Source: CAYGZA01 sp964354135 (GTDB lineage Bacteria; Planctomycetota; Planctomycetia; Pirellulales; Thermoguttaceae). Taken from it: DNA of 12,505 bases. Of this stretch, positions 1 to 7,370 are shown piece by piece. Location: assembly GCA_964354135.1 (NCBI GenBank), contig CAYGZA010000199.1, forward strand, positions 1-12,505, read 5' to 3'. Numbering within the stretch: position 1 is the first letter of the stretch; each line of letters starts with the position of its first letter. A program made the position numbers and the translations under genes. Under the pieces are notes generated by a model. That model was not told where the DNA came from. It saw only the letters and a list, made by a program, of their open reading frames with translations, and searched no databases.

Positions 1-2
1 CC

Positions 3-869
3 CTCGTCCCTCATACCGCTGATCCCCAGGCCGACATGTGGGGCGTCCGGTTCCGCAAGGTCGATTACGGCTCCGGCGCGTACGACGAGCCGTGCTTTTG
101 CCCGCTGGCCGCCGCTCAGAGCGTCGAGGAAGTCCACGCCCACCGGTGGCCCGATCCGGACGACTTCGACTACGGCGTGGTCACCGCGGCGGTCGAGGAG
201 GACGATGGCTACTGGCCGATCCACTCGGGCTGCTACGAGCCCTTCCTCTTGTACGGTTACATGCGGGGCCTTCAGCAGGCCCTGGAGGACCTCCTGCTGC
301 GGCCGGACATTGCGGAGGCGATCTTGGGGCACCTCTTCGAGTTCCACTACGAGCACCACCGGCGGATCTTCGAGGCCGGCCGGGGCCGCATCGACCTGAC
401 CTGGGTGGCCGAGGACCTCGGGGCGCAGACCGGGCCGCTGTTTAGCCTGGCCACCTACCGGCGGTTCTTCCTCGCGAACCAGATCAAAATGGCCGAGCTG
501 GCGCGACGCTTCGGCGTTCACGTGATGTACCATACCGACGGGGCTGCCCGCATGTTCCTGCCGGATTTGATCGACCGGGTAAGGATCGAGGTTCTCAACC
601 CGATCCAGTGGCGATGTCCTGGGATGGAGCGCGAGCGGCTCGTGGCCGATTTCGGCGACTGGGTCATCTTCCACGGCTCGATCGACAACCAGCAGACGCT
701 CGCCTTCGGCTCCGCGGACGACGTGGTTCGGGAAGTCCGCGAGAGCGTCGCAATCTACCGCAGGGCCCGCTGGATCTGCGCCCCGTGCCACAACCTCCAG
801 CCGATCACGCCCACGGAGAACATCGTGGCGATGTACGAGACGATCCACGCGTTGGGGAATCTGGCGTAA
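3..869 (+). CDS. Uroporphyrinogen decarboxylase (UroD)-family protein, 5'-truncated by window edge
   Basis: The reading frame is open from the first bases of the window; the first ATG at 36 lies inside conserved sequence (DMWGVRFRKVDYG), so the true start is upstream and only the C-terminal ~288 residues are seen. The fold assignment rests on the UroD-superfamily signature near the end: 'VMYHTDGAA', then 'LNPIQWRCPGM', 'FHGSIDNQQTLAFG' and the closing 'ICAPCHNLQPITPTENIVAMYE'. Members of this superfamily are either heme-pathway decarboxylases or corrinoid/methyl-transfer enzymes such as MtaA and CmuA. The His-x-Cys zinc motif expected for MtaA-type methyltransferases is not evident (the position reads His-Thr-Asp-Gly). 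The N-terminal active-site loop is outside the window. In planctomycetes such paralogs are numerous and often lie near catabolic genes; a housekeeping HemE role looks unlikely. It converges on the gene at 929. Substrate unknown. Confidence 0.85.
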   Translation, partial: LVPHTADPQADMWGVRFRKVDYGSGAYDEPCFCPLAAAQSVEEVHAHRWPDPDDFDYGVVTAAVEEDDGYWPIHSGCYEPFLLYGYMRGLQQALEDLLLRPDIAEAILGHLFEFHYEHHRRIFEAGRGRIDLTWVAEDLGAQTGPLFSLATYRRFFLANQIKMAELARRFGVHVMYHTDGAARMFLPDLIDRVRIEVLNPIQWRCPGMERERLVADFGDWVIFHGSIDNQQTLAFGSADDVVREVRESVAIYRRARWICAPCHNLQPITPTENIVAMYETIHALGNLA

Positions 870-928
870 GCGCGGACGGACGAGCGACCCGTGCGACACA
901 CCCTTGCCACCCACCGGCCACCGTCCCC

Positions 929-2386
929 CTAGCCGCCGGCATCACGTGCAGGAGGCAGGTTGTGGCGGTACTTCTTCCACATCGCACCCACAAACGGGTC
1001 CCATGCCTGCCGCTGCCGGGACCAACTGGCGGAGTAATCGGTTCCCGTCGCCTTCTTGATGACCCGGATGGCCTCCGTGTCGTCGTCCTCCATCCAGCGG
1101 TCCACGTAATCGAAGAAGGCGTCGTGATTCCAGGTCTTCTCGGCGTGGAGGATCCGTGCCGCCAGGGCCTGGCCGCCCCAGGCCACGCTTGTGCAGCAAC
1201 GGCGGTAGTTCTCGCCCAACATGCCCGGCCACTGCGAGGGCGGCAGGTGTTCGTAGGCACCCCAGCCCTTCTGGTACTTCTCGCCGTCCGCCCCGACGTG
1301 GCCCCCGTAGAGGGCCTTCGCGCCCGTCCAACCTTTGCCGTAGATCGTCTGCATGTCCTCGCCGAAGCGGACGTTGGGGTACTTGGCGGTGGGCGATTGC
1401 ATGTCCTTGTCGCCGAGCATGATGCCGGCGAAGACGATGGGCCACTTGCGTCCGCTGCCGTGTCCGCCGTGGGCGGGCCAACCGGGATGCCCGGCCCGCA
1501 CGATCCCCCAGAGGTCAATCCCGTATTGAACGAGATTGACCAGGAGCTTCTCCTTTTGCTCCTCGGGGAAATCGAGCATCAAGTGGAGGCTGGCGATGCC
1601 CACGGCCCGGCCCACCTCGCGGCCGTAGTGCGGCATGTATTCGACCGGGGCGTCGAACCCGAAGAAACACGTGTCGATCCACGGCCGCTGGAAACGGCGG
1701 GTCCACTCCTCAATGTCGGGCTTGCTGACCCAACCCCCTTCCCCCTCCTCCGCTTCGATGCGCGCCAGCCGCGGCAACAGCTCCCGGCGGAGGTTCCGGG
1801 CCAGGTAGATCGTCTGCCGGCGGTCGCAGTAGGACGGGCGAAATGCGTCGGATGGAACGGGCACCGCCAGGCAGGTGAGCACCGCGGCACTGCGGACCGG
1901 ACTGATGGCATGATCCGCCGGCCGCAGCGGCGCAGGAAGCTCGCGCCCGGTCTCCACGCTGATCGACGAGACCAGGGCATCGCCCGGCTTCATGCGGATG
2001 GGCAGTTCGGCCTGTAGTTTCGGATCGAATCGGCCTCCCGGCGAGCGGCTGTCGAAGCCGCTGCGGCTGTTGACCGGCGGCAGGTTCAGGACGGAGCCGT
2101 TCCGACCGTTTCCGGGTTTCGGAGTGATCGACGCGATCGTGACCGGTCCGACGACGTAGTAGTCGCCGTTGACGAACCGCCCCACGCGGACCTTCTCGCC
2201 GAACTGCCACGTGATGCCATGCTGCGAGACCCGTTCGGTGCTGGTCAACTCGGGCTGCCGCGGCGGGTCTGGTGCGGCCTCCTGACTATATAATACCGGC
2301 CGCCGGGGCAACGCCCATGTGCCGAGCAATGCCAACGTCGCGAGCCCGAGACGCAAGGTGACCACTCGGCAACAAACGTTCTTCAT
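929..2386 (-). CDS. Secreted protein of unknown function, 485 aa
   Basis: I do not recognise the family by name. The start ATG at 2386 follows an AGAGGG ribosome site with 7 bases spacing. Residues 1-35 look like a Sec signal peptide: basic residues, a Leu/Ala-rich core (residues 11-26), then cleavage probably near SQEA. Residues ~60-105 form a compact conserved-looking module (WQFGEKVRVGRFVNGDYYVVGP, then a Gly/Asn/Ser-rich loop 'FDSR'). The remainder, rich in Trp, His, Tyr and Arg (e.g. 'HPGWPAHGGHGSGRKWP', 'CCTSVAWGGQALAARIL', 'FFDYVDRWMEDDD'), has the look of a helical toroid typical of glycan-acting secreted enzymes, but this is a weak impression. The C-terminus ends with 'WDPFVGAMWKKYR'. 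It is likely periplasmic or cell-surface. It is divergent from the Tat-exported aldo/keto reductase and may share its promoter region. Polysaccharide lyase or hydrolase activity is possible but unproven. Confidence 0.85.
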   Translation of the reverse strand: MKNVCCRVVTLRLGLATLALLGTWALPRRPVLYSQEAAPDPPRQPELTSTERVSQHGITWQFGEKVRVGRFVNGDYYVVGPVTIASITPKPGNGRNGSVLNLPPVNSRSGFDSRSPGGRFDPKLQAELPIRMKPGDALVSSISVETGRELPAPLRPADHAISPVRSAAVLTCLAVPVPSDAFRPSYCDRRQTIYLARNLRRELLPRLARIEAEEGEGGWVSKPDIEEWTRRFQRPWIDTCFFGFDAPVEYMPHYGREVGRAVGIASLHLMLDFPEEQKEKLLVNLVQYGIDLWGIVRAGHPGWPAHGGHGSGRKWPIVFAGIMLGDKDMQSPTAKYPNVRFGEDMQTIYGKGWTGAKALYGGHVGADGEKYQKGWGAYEHLPPSQWPGMLGENYRRCCTSVAWGGQALAARILHAEKTWNHDAFFDYVDRWMEDDDTEAIRVIKKATGTDYSASWSRQRQAWDPFVGAMWKKYRHNLPPARDAGG

Positions 2387-2776
2387 GGCTTTGCCCTCTC
2401 TACTTTGTTGGGCCTCAGTCTCGTAGGCTGGGGCGGCAGCCCCAGCTTCTGCTTGTTCTCCCGGGCCGCTGGGGCTGGCGCCCCAGCCTACGGGCTCGGA
2501 GAACTCTTGGGGTCGCAGACAACGTTCGGCACCCCGTGCTGGCCCTCATTTTCGTGCCCCCCGCCGTGGGAGTCAACAAAGCCCGTGACGCCACCAGGGG
2601 GAGGGGCGCTGCCGGCCTGACCACCACGCGGCGCGCCGGGCCTGGCCCCCCAGTTTTCCTTGTGGTTTCCCGGCAGCGGCTCGCCACGTGTTGCCGAGAA
2701 TCCACTCCCAGGCAACAATGGTGTATTGATCCTCGGGCCACAATCCTTACCGAATCAGTATATTGAGGTGCGCACC
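2387..2776. other. Divergent intergenic spacer (390 bases)
   Basis: This spacer lies between two genes transcribed away from each other, so both promoters should be inside it. It contains the nested palindrome at 2423-2491. The rest shows no convincing gene: short reading frames exist on both strands but have no family resemblance. I found no confident -35/-10 pair; a TATATT at 2759-2764 sits too close to the aldo/keto reductase start to be a normal -10 box. The ribosome site of the right-hand gene is GAGGTG at 2765-2770. Confidence 0.5.
2423..2491. repeat. Nested palindrome, REP/BIME-like (24-base arms, 21-base loop)
   Basis: The left arm 2423-2446 (begins GTAGGCTGGGGC) and right arm 2468-2491 (ends GCCCCAGCCTAC) are inverted copies with one mismatch in 24 bases. 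Each arm is itself nearly self-complementary (CTGGGG...CCCCAG at 2428-2445), so the element can fold into one long hairpin or a cloverleaf-like pair of small hairpins. This is the architecture of REP/BIME-type dispersed repeats. It lies between two divergent starts, so it cannot be a terminator for either neighbour, and no T-run follows it. From memory, GTAGGCTGGGGC-type repeats recur between genes in planctomycete genomes; that is recollection, not a search. Confidence 0.75.
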
Positions 2777-3646
2777 ATGGCAGGAATCTCGCGTCGTGAC
2801 TTTCTCGCAGGAATCACGGCTGCCGCCGGGGCGGCTGCACTCGCCGGACGCTTCGGCCATGCCGCCGAGGAGCCGGCCAAGATCAAGAAGGGCTCCGATC
2901 TGGTGACCTTGGGCCGGACGGGGCTGAAGACCACGGTCTTGGGCATCGGCACGGGCACCGTCAGCGGCAACCAGCAGCGGGACCTGGGCCAGGTCGGATT
3001 CACCACGCTGGTGCGCCACGCCCTGGAGCGCGGCATCCGCTACATCGACACCGCCGACATGTACCAGATGCACCTCTTCGTGCGGCTTGCGCTGGAGAAG
3101 GTCCCTCGCGACAAGTACTTCATCCAGACCAAGACCATGGCCCGGCACCCCGAGGTGGCCAAGGCCGACGTCGAGCGTTTCCGCCGCGAGCTCCGCGTCG
3201 AGACGATCGACCTCGTCCTGATGCACTGTATGACGCAGGGGAGCTGGCCCACCGACATGCGGCCGGTCATGGACGTGCTCGACGAGGCCAAGAAGAGGGG
3301 CCGCGTCCGCGCGGTCGGGTTCTCCTGCCACGGCTGGGAGCCGCTGGCCGCCTCGGCCGACATCGACTGGCCCGACGTGCAACTCGTGCGGATCAATCCC
3401 TTCGGCGACAAGATGGACGGCAAGCCGGAGGACGTGGCCCCGATCCTGAAGAAGGTCCACGCCAAGGGCCGCGGCATGCTCGGCATGAAGATCTACGGCG
3501 AGACCGGCTTCGGCAGCCGCGAGAAGCGGTTCGAGTCGCTGAAGTACGTCTTGGGCCTGGGCTCGATCGACGCCTTCACGATCGGCTTCACCAGCACCCA
3601 GCAGCTCGACGAGACGCTCGAACTCATCGAGAAGGCCCAGGCGTAG
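2777..3646 (+). CDS. Tat-exported aldo/keto reductase family protein
   Basis: This is a 289-residue NAD(P)H-dependent oxidoreductase of the AKR TIM-barrel superfamily, which reduces carbonyls or oxidises alcohols. The start ATG at 2777 was preferred over the in-frame ATG at 2660. It follows GAGGTG with 6 bases spacing and begins a clean twin-arginine signal (SRRDFLAG at 5-12, Ala-rich core to ~30). The catalytic tetrad appears intact: Asp91 and Tyr96 in 'YIDTADMYQ', Lys119 in 'FIQTKT', His150 in 'LVLMHCM'. 'GRTGLKTTVLGIGTG' near residue 46 is the usual strand-1 region. 'AKKRGRVRAVGFSCH' (171-185) is the conserved stretch before strand 6. Tat export implies folding with cofactor in the cytoplasm before export. 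Such exported AKR and Gfo/Idh oxidoreductases are common in planctomycetes and are thought to act on sugars. The substrate cannot be read. No ferredoxin-type cysteine cluster is present, unlike some longer relatives. Confidence 0.92.
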   Translation: MAGISRRDFLAGITAAAGAAALAGRFGHAAEEPAKIKKGSDLVTLGRTGLKTTVLGIGTGTVSGNQQRDLGQVGFTTLVRHALERGIRYIDTADMYQMHLFVRLALEKVPRDKYFIQTKTMARHPEVAKADVERFRRELRVETIDLVLMHCMTQGSWPTDMRPVMDVLDEAKKRGRVRAVGFSCHGWEPLAASADIDWPDVQLVRINPFGDKMDGKPEDVAPILKKVHAKGRGMLGMKIYGETGFGSREKRFESLKYVLGLGSIDAFTIGFTSTQQLDETLELIEKAQA

Positions 3647-3801
3647 TCGGCTCTTGGAGGCTCGCGCTCGGGAGGGAGAGGCTCGTGTCGATCCGAGCGA
3701 GAACGCCGGATTCGCGGGCCCGTGCGCGGCTCGGGAGGAGTCTCGCCCTCGCGGAATCACGCAGGGCTATTCAGGTGGCACGCGACGCCGACGGCCCCAC
3801 C

Positions 3802-4794
3802 TTACGCGGCCTTGGACCGCGGAATCCCGGCCAGCTCGGCAACATTCCAAGCACCCGACGGAACTTCCCGAAGGAGTCCCCGGGTCTTGGGCCCGGCCGC
3901 GCCCATCTCGGGCTGCGCATGCGGTGGAGCGTTGATGCGGAAGATCAGGAGGAACACCTCCATCACCTTCTCGTGGTAGAAGGCGTGGCCGAACATGCCG
4001 TCCTCGCCGAAGCACTCGCCGTGGTCGCTGCAAACGACGATGGTTGCCGGCCGGCCCCGGGCGCGGAAGAAGTCGAGCAGGTCCTGCATCCGCCCGTCGA
4101 GGTACTCGGCACAGGCGACCTGCCGGTCAAAGCTCCTGGCGTCGAGCTCCCAATCCGGCTTCAGTAGCCCCTGCTGGTTGAAGAGCCGGGCTAGGCTGAA
4201 GTTGGGGTTGACCTGCTCCTTCGTGTCGGGCATCCCTTCGCAGCGGAAGGGGCTGTGCGTCTCGCCGTAATTGACCAGGGCGAAGACAGGCCGGTGCCGG
4301 GCGTTCTTTTCGATCAGCGTAGCCAGGATCTCGTTCTGCCGGCGGGCGGCCGTTCCCGTGACGCGGAACTCCTCAAAGCCGTCGCGCAGCGCGGCCGCGT
4401 CGCGAAACCAGTCCATTGCCGCGACGCCGACCGTGAAGTAGCGGCGGTCGTGAAAGCCGTGGATGACGTTTTTCGTCCCCAGGGGGAACGTCACCAGCGG
4501 TTTCGCATGCACGTTGCGGTGGCAGATCCGCCAGAGCTGTTGGCGATAGCGGTTGTAGAACGGCTCCGCCGCAAAGGCGTGCGGCAGGAAGCCGTAGTAC
4601 ATGGCCACGAGGGAAGGGAGGGTGTAGGTGCCCATCGCCCAGGCACGCCGGGCCTCGCCGAACTGGTCGAGCACCGGGGTCTTTGCCTTCCGGTAGGTGT
4701 CGTAGCGGCACGAGTCCCAGGTCACCAGCAGGAAGTCTTCGTCGTCGCCGACGATCTGGTACTTCGCCCTCCTGTGGAACCGAAACCATGCCAT
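3802..4794 (-). CDS. Alkaline-phosphatase/sulfatase superfamily metalloenzyme, probably cytoplasmic
   Basis: This 330-residue protein has the metal-site pattern of the alkaline phosphatase superfamily. 'LLVTWDSCRYDTY' (22-34, Asp27) is the first metal-binding strand. 'GTYTLPS' (55-61) sits where the nucleophile Thr/Ser is expected. 'NYGETHSPF' (175-183) and 'CSDHGECFGEDGMFGH' (255-270, Asp257/His258/His270) supply the remaining ligands. The formylglycine motif CxPSR of true sulfatases is absent, so phosphate or phosphoester chemistry (hydrolase, phosphomutase or transferase) is more likely than sulfatase action. No signal peptide or membrane segment is seen. The start was placed at Met 4794 (MAWFRF), where family-like sequence begins; the upstream extension to 5007 looks non-coding, and a Met at 4824 is an alternative. 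Ribosome sites at either are weak. It is somewhat reminiscent of the STM4013/SEN3800-type hydrolases, a low-confidence comparison. It is divergent from a glycosyltransferase, suggesting a role in glycan or lipid modification. Confidence 0.82.
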   Translation of the reverse strand: MAWFRFHRRAKYQIVGDDEDFLLVTWDSCRYDTYRKAKTPVLDQFGEARRAWAMGTYTLPSLVAMYYGFLPHAFAAEPFYNRYRQQLWRICHRNVHAKPLVTFPLGTKNVIHGFHDRRYFTVGVAAMDWFRDAAALRDGFEEFRVTGTAARRQNEILATLIEKNARHRPVFALVNYGETHSPFRCEGMPDTKEQVNPNFSLARLFNQQGLLKPDWELDARSFDRQVACAEYLDGRMQDLLDFFRARGRPATIVVCSDHGECFGEDGMFGHAFYHEKVMEVFLLIFRINAPPHAQPEMGAAGPKTRGLLREVPSGAWNVAELAGIPRSKAA

Positions 4795-5055
4795 GACGAG
4801 TTGCTGAGAGCCCCTCCCGTTCATGTATCGGCGGCAAGCGGGGCAAGAGATAAGGGATTCATGGATTCTGCCGACTTTGCGGGCCCCCTCGTCTGGCCGC
4901 CCTTTGTCGGAAGAATCACCCCAGATTCCCTGTCCGGCCGGGACTTGTGCGGCCGACGGTTGACAGAGCAGGGGTCCAGGGCCATGAGGCAGCGGCCGGA
5001 GGCGCATGCCGCTCCTGCACCGGAAGCAGCGCCCTCACGAGCGAGAGACGGGGGG

Positions 5056-6216
5056 ATGAGAGTCGGCCTGGTGCTGGAAGAGTTCGATCCGCGCCGCGGC
5101 GGGTTGGAGCAGTGGACCTGGCAGTTTGCCCGGCAGCTTGTCCGCCGGGGACACGAAGTCCACGTGGTGGCCGGGCGGTTTCCCGTGGCCGCCGCCGGGC
5201 TGCCGGTCGTCGCGCATCCGCTGGAGAACGGGCGCTCCCGGCTCGCCTTTGCCCGAGCCGCCGAGCGAGCGCTGCGGTCGCTCGGGCTCGACGTGATCCA
5301 CGACATGGGTTCCGGCTGGTACTGCGACGTGCTCCAGCCGCACGGCGGCTCCTGGACTTCCGTGACCGAGCGGAAGCTGCTCTTGTCTCCGCCGTGGCTC
5401 CGTCCGATCAAGCGGCGGCTGGACCGGCTCCTCCCGCGGCAGCGGGCCTTCCGGGCCCTGCTGGCCCGGCAGTACGCCGCCGGGGCTCATCTCTTCGTCG
5501 CCCTGTCGCGGACGGTAGCGGGGGATCTGGAGCGTTACCACCACGTGCCGCGCGGGCAGATCCGGATCGTGTACAACGGAGTCGACGCGGACCGCTTCTC
5601 GCCGCACCATCGCGACCGGCACCGCGCGGCGATGCGCCGGCAACTGGGCGTCTCCGAAAGGACGGTGCTGCTGTTGATCGTCGCGCACAATTTCCGCCTC
5701 AAAGGCGTCCCGACCCTGCTCCGCGCCGTGAGCCGGTTGGTCGCCTCCGGGCGGCAGGTCCATTTGGCGGTCGTGGGCGGGAAGCGGCTCGGCCCTTGGG
5801 AGCGGAAAGCGAAGCGGATGGGGATCGGCCCGCAGGTGACCTTTGCCGGGCAGGTGGAGGACGCGGTTCCCTACTATGCCGCGGCGGATCTCTACGTACA
5901 CCCGACGTTCTACGATCCGTGCAGCCTCGTGCTCTTGGAGGCGGCTGCCAGCGGGCTGCCGATCGTCACCACGAATCGCGCCAACGGAGTGGCCGAGCTG
6001 CTCGAGGAGAACGCCGAAGCCCTCTACGTCTCCGATCCCGCCAGCGACCGGGAGCTGGCCGAGCGGATCGACATTCTGTTGGATGCCTCGCTGCGCCGCG
6101 CGATGGGCGAAGCCGCCCGACACAAGGTTCTCCGGCACACGCTGGACCGGAACGTCGACGAGATGCTGGCCGTGTACGAAGAGGCCGCTTCCGGCCGCTA
6201 CCGCCGTGCGGCATAG
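5056..6216 (+). CDS. GT4-family glycosyltransferase
   Basis: This 386-residue GT-B retaining glycosyltransferase transfers a sugar from a nucleotide donor to a glycan or lipid acceptor at the inner face of the membrane. The N-terminal domain opens with 'MRVGLVLEEFDPRRGGLEQW' (Gly-rich acceptor loop) and 'ARQLVRRGHEVHVVAG'. The interdomain hinge is near 'IRIVYNGVDADRFSP' (169-183). The donor domain carries 'FRLKGVPTLLRAV', 'VHLAVVGG' and 'VTFAGQVEDAVPYYAAADLYVHPTFYDP'. The E-x7-E motif appears as Asp287-x7-Glu295 (the first acid is Asp), followed by 'ASGLPIVTTNRANGVAELL'. It resembles the WaaG/RfaG-like branch, but the sugar cannot be assigned. The ATG at 5056 was chosen because a G-rich tract sits just before it and the classic GT4 start follows; ATG 4984 would add 24 Pro/Ala-rich residues. 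It converges on the glycosyltransferase at 6297 with 80 bases between. Confidence 0.92.
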   Translation: MRVGLVLEEFDPRRGGLEQWTWQFARQLVRRGHEVHVVAGRFPVAAAGLPVVAHPLENGRSRLAFARAAERALRSLGLDVIHDMGSGWYCDVLQPHGGSWTSVTERKLLLSPPWLRPIKRRLDRLLPRQRAFRALLARQYAAGAHLFVALSRTVAGDLERYHHVPRGQIRIVYNGVDADRFSPHHRDRHRAAMRRQLGVSERTVLLLIVAHNFRLKGVPTLLRAVSRLVASGRQVHLAVVGGKRLGPWERKAKRMGIGPQVTFAGQVEDAVPYYAAADLYVHPTFYDPCSLVLLEAAASGLPIVTTNRANGVAELLEENAEALYVSDPASDRELAERIDILLDASLRRAMGEAARHKVLRHTLDRNVDEMLAVYEEAASGRYRRAA

Positions 6217-6296
6217 CCGCGTGCCCTCATCCAGCGGTCCCAAGGCACCCATCGGCGGTTTCCCATGCTTGCAAGTCCTTCCCGTTGGTTTCTTTC

Positions 6297-7325
6297 TTAT
6301 GGGCGTGGGCAGTGCGCCCGGGTCCTTGCGGCGACCAGCGTGTCGAGCAGGGCCGCGAATCTGCCGGCCATAAGCGTGGCGTTGTACTGCCGTTCCACGA
6401 GGCGGCGGCCCGCCTCCCCCATGCGCCGGCGAAGTGCCGGGTCGGCGGCAAGCCGGCAAACAGCGTCGGCCCATTGGTCGCTCGTCGCGGCCAGCAAACC
6501 CGTTTCGCCGTGGAGCACCATTTCCCGGTGTACCCCGACCGGGTTGGCCACCACGGGCAATCCGACCGCCATGTACTGTAGCACCTTCAGCCCGCACTTG
6601 CCCAGGCTCCACGGGTGGTCCGGGAGCCAACTGATCCCGACGTCGGCGTCGGCCAGCTCGCGGGCCTCGCTCTCCGAGGACCAGAGCCGGGGACTTACTC
6701 GCAGCCCCGGCAGCGCGGGAAACGCGTCGCAGATGACCCGGAGTTCCATTTCCGGCAGGCGAGCGGCGGCAGCAGCCAATCCCGGCCGGGCCAAGTCCAG
6801 GGAAGACATTGTGCTGCGGCTGCCGATCCACACGAGCTTGGCCTCGCCCGCTCGCCGATCGTGTCGGGCGGCCGGGTAGAGCCCCGGCTGGACGCACGCG
6901 GGAAAGAAGTGGAGCCGCTGCGGGGAAACGACTTCGGCCGCCTGCCGGACGAGAAAGGCATTGCCCGCCGTGACCGCGTCGGCGGCTCGAATCGTCGCCC
7001 GGAACCGCCTCGCCCGCCTTGCGCTGGCGGCCGGCTTGCGGGCGTTGCTGTCGCGGAGGAAGACGGCGTCGTCGAAGTCATAAAGAAGGGTTTTGGCGGA
7101 TCGCCGCAAAAGGTGGAGTTGCCACCAGGGCAACAGCCTTCGCTGGAGCACCACGGCGTCGGCGTCGGCCGCCTGCTTCAACTGCCGGAGGAAACCAGCG
7201 AGGCTTTGGGCCAGGGGGAGCGACGTCAGGATCCAGTCATTCTCGGCCAGGGTTCCGGCAAAGGCCCCCAAACGATAGCGATAACAGACATGGTCCGGGC
7301 CTTCCACTAGCGCGAGCAGTTGCAT
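6297..7325 (-). CDS. Glycosyltransferase, GT4-like (GT-B)
   Basis: This 342-residue protein has the GT-B donor-domain signature near its C-terminus: 'ADVGISWLPDHPWSLGKCG' (227-245), 'LKVLQYMAVGLPVVANPVG' and 'HREMVLHGETGLLA'. The N-terminal half shows 'YDFDDAVFLRDSN' (82-94), typical of a GT4-like subfamily that reads (Y/F)D-(I/F)-DD-A, and the linker strand 'LVWIGSRSTMSSLD' (164-177). It has no signal peptide and is expected at the cytoplasmic membrane. The start at 7325 follows a GGAGGAG ribosome site about 9 bases upstream, which supports it. It lies 45 bases downstream of the methyltransferase at 7371-8159, so the two are probably co-transcribed. The usual E-x7-E acid pair is not obvious at the standard position, where Lys243-x-x-x-Lys247 region residues occur instead. 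Donor sugar unknown. Confidence 0.9.
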   Translation of the reverse strand: MQLLALVEGPDHVCYRYRLGAFAGTLAENDWILTSLPLAQSLAGFLRQLKQAADADAVVLQRRLLPWWQLHLLRRSAKTLLYDFDDAVFLRDSNARKPAASARRARRFRATIRAADAVTAGNAFLVRQAAEVVSPQRLHFFPACVQPGLYPAARHDRRAGEAKLVWIGSRSTMSSLDLARPGLAAAAARLPEMELRVICDAFPALPGLRVSPRLWSSESEARELADADVGISWLPDHPWSLGKCGLKVLQYMAVGLPVVANPVGVHREMVLHGETGLLAATSDQWADAVCRLAADPALRRRMGEAGRRLVERQYNATLMAGRFAALLDTLVAARTRAHCPRP

Positions 7326-7370
7326 CCTCCCGATCTCCTCCCCCGTGGCTCGCCCTTCGCCCGTCGTCTC

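Noticed and set aside
608..2017. Long plus-strand open frame across the secreted unknown gene
   Set aside because: It lies antisense to the 929-2386 gene, has Pro/Arg/His-rich low-quality composition and no signal or motif. The minus-strand gene has a signal peptide and ribosome site.
2287..2294. TATATAAT as a possible -10 box
   Set aside because: It lies inside the signal-peptide coding region of the 929-2386 gene and no -35-like element sits at the proper distance.
2747..3760. 337-codon minus-strand frame over the aldo/keto reductase
   Set aside because: It is His/Asp/Val/Leu-rich antisense shadow of a gene with an intact catalytic tetrad.
4960..4965. TTGACA as a -35 element for the GT4 gene
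   Set aside because: No -10-like sequence occurs 16-18 bases downstream.
4255..5055. Upstream extension of the GT4 frame through the sulfatase-like gene
   Set aside because: The first part is antisense to the metalloenzyme. The GT4 family start at 5056 matches the usual N-terminus.
5035..6897. 620-codon minus-strand frame
   Set aside because: It is a shadow of two glycosyltransferase genes, Arg/Pro/Gly-rich, with no recognisable domain.
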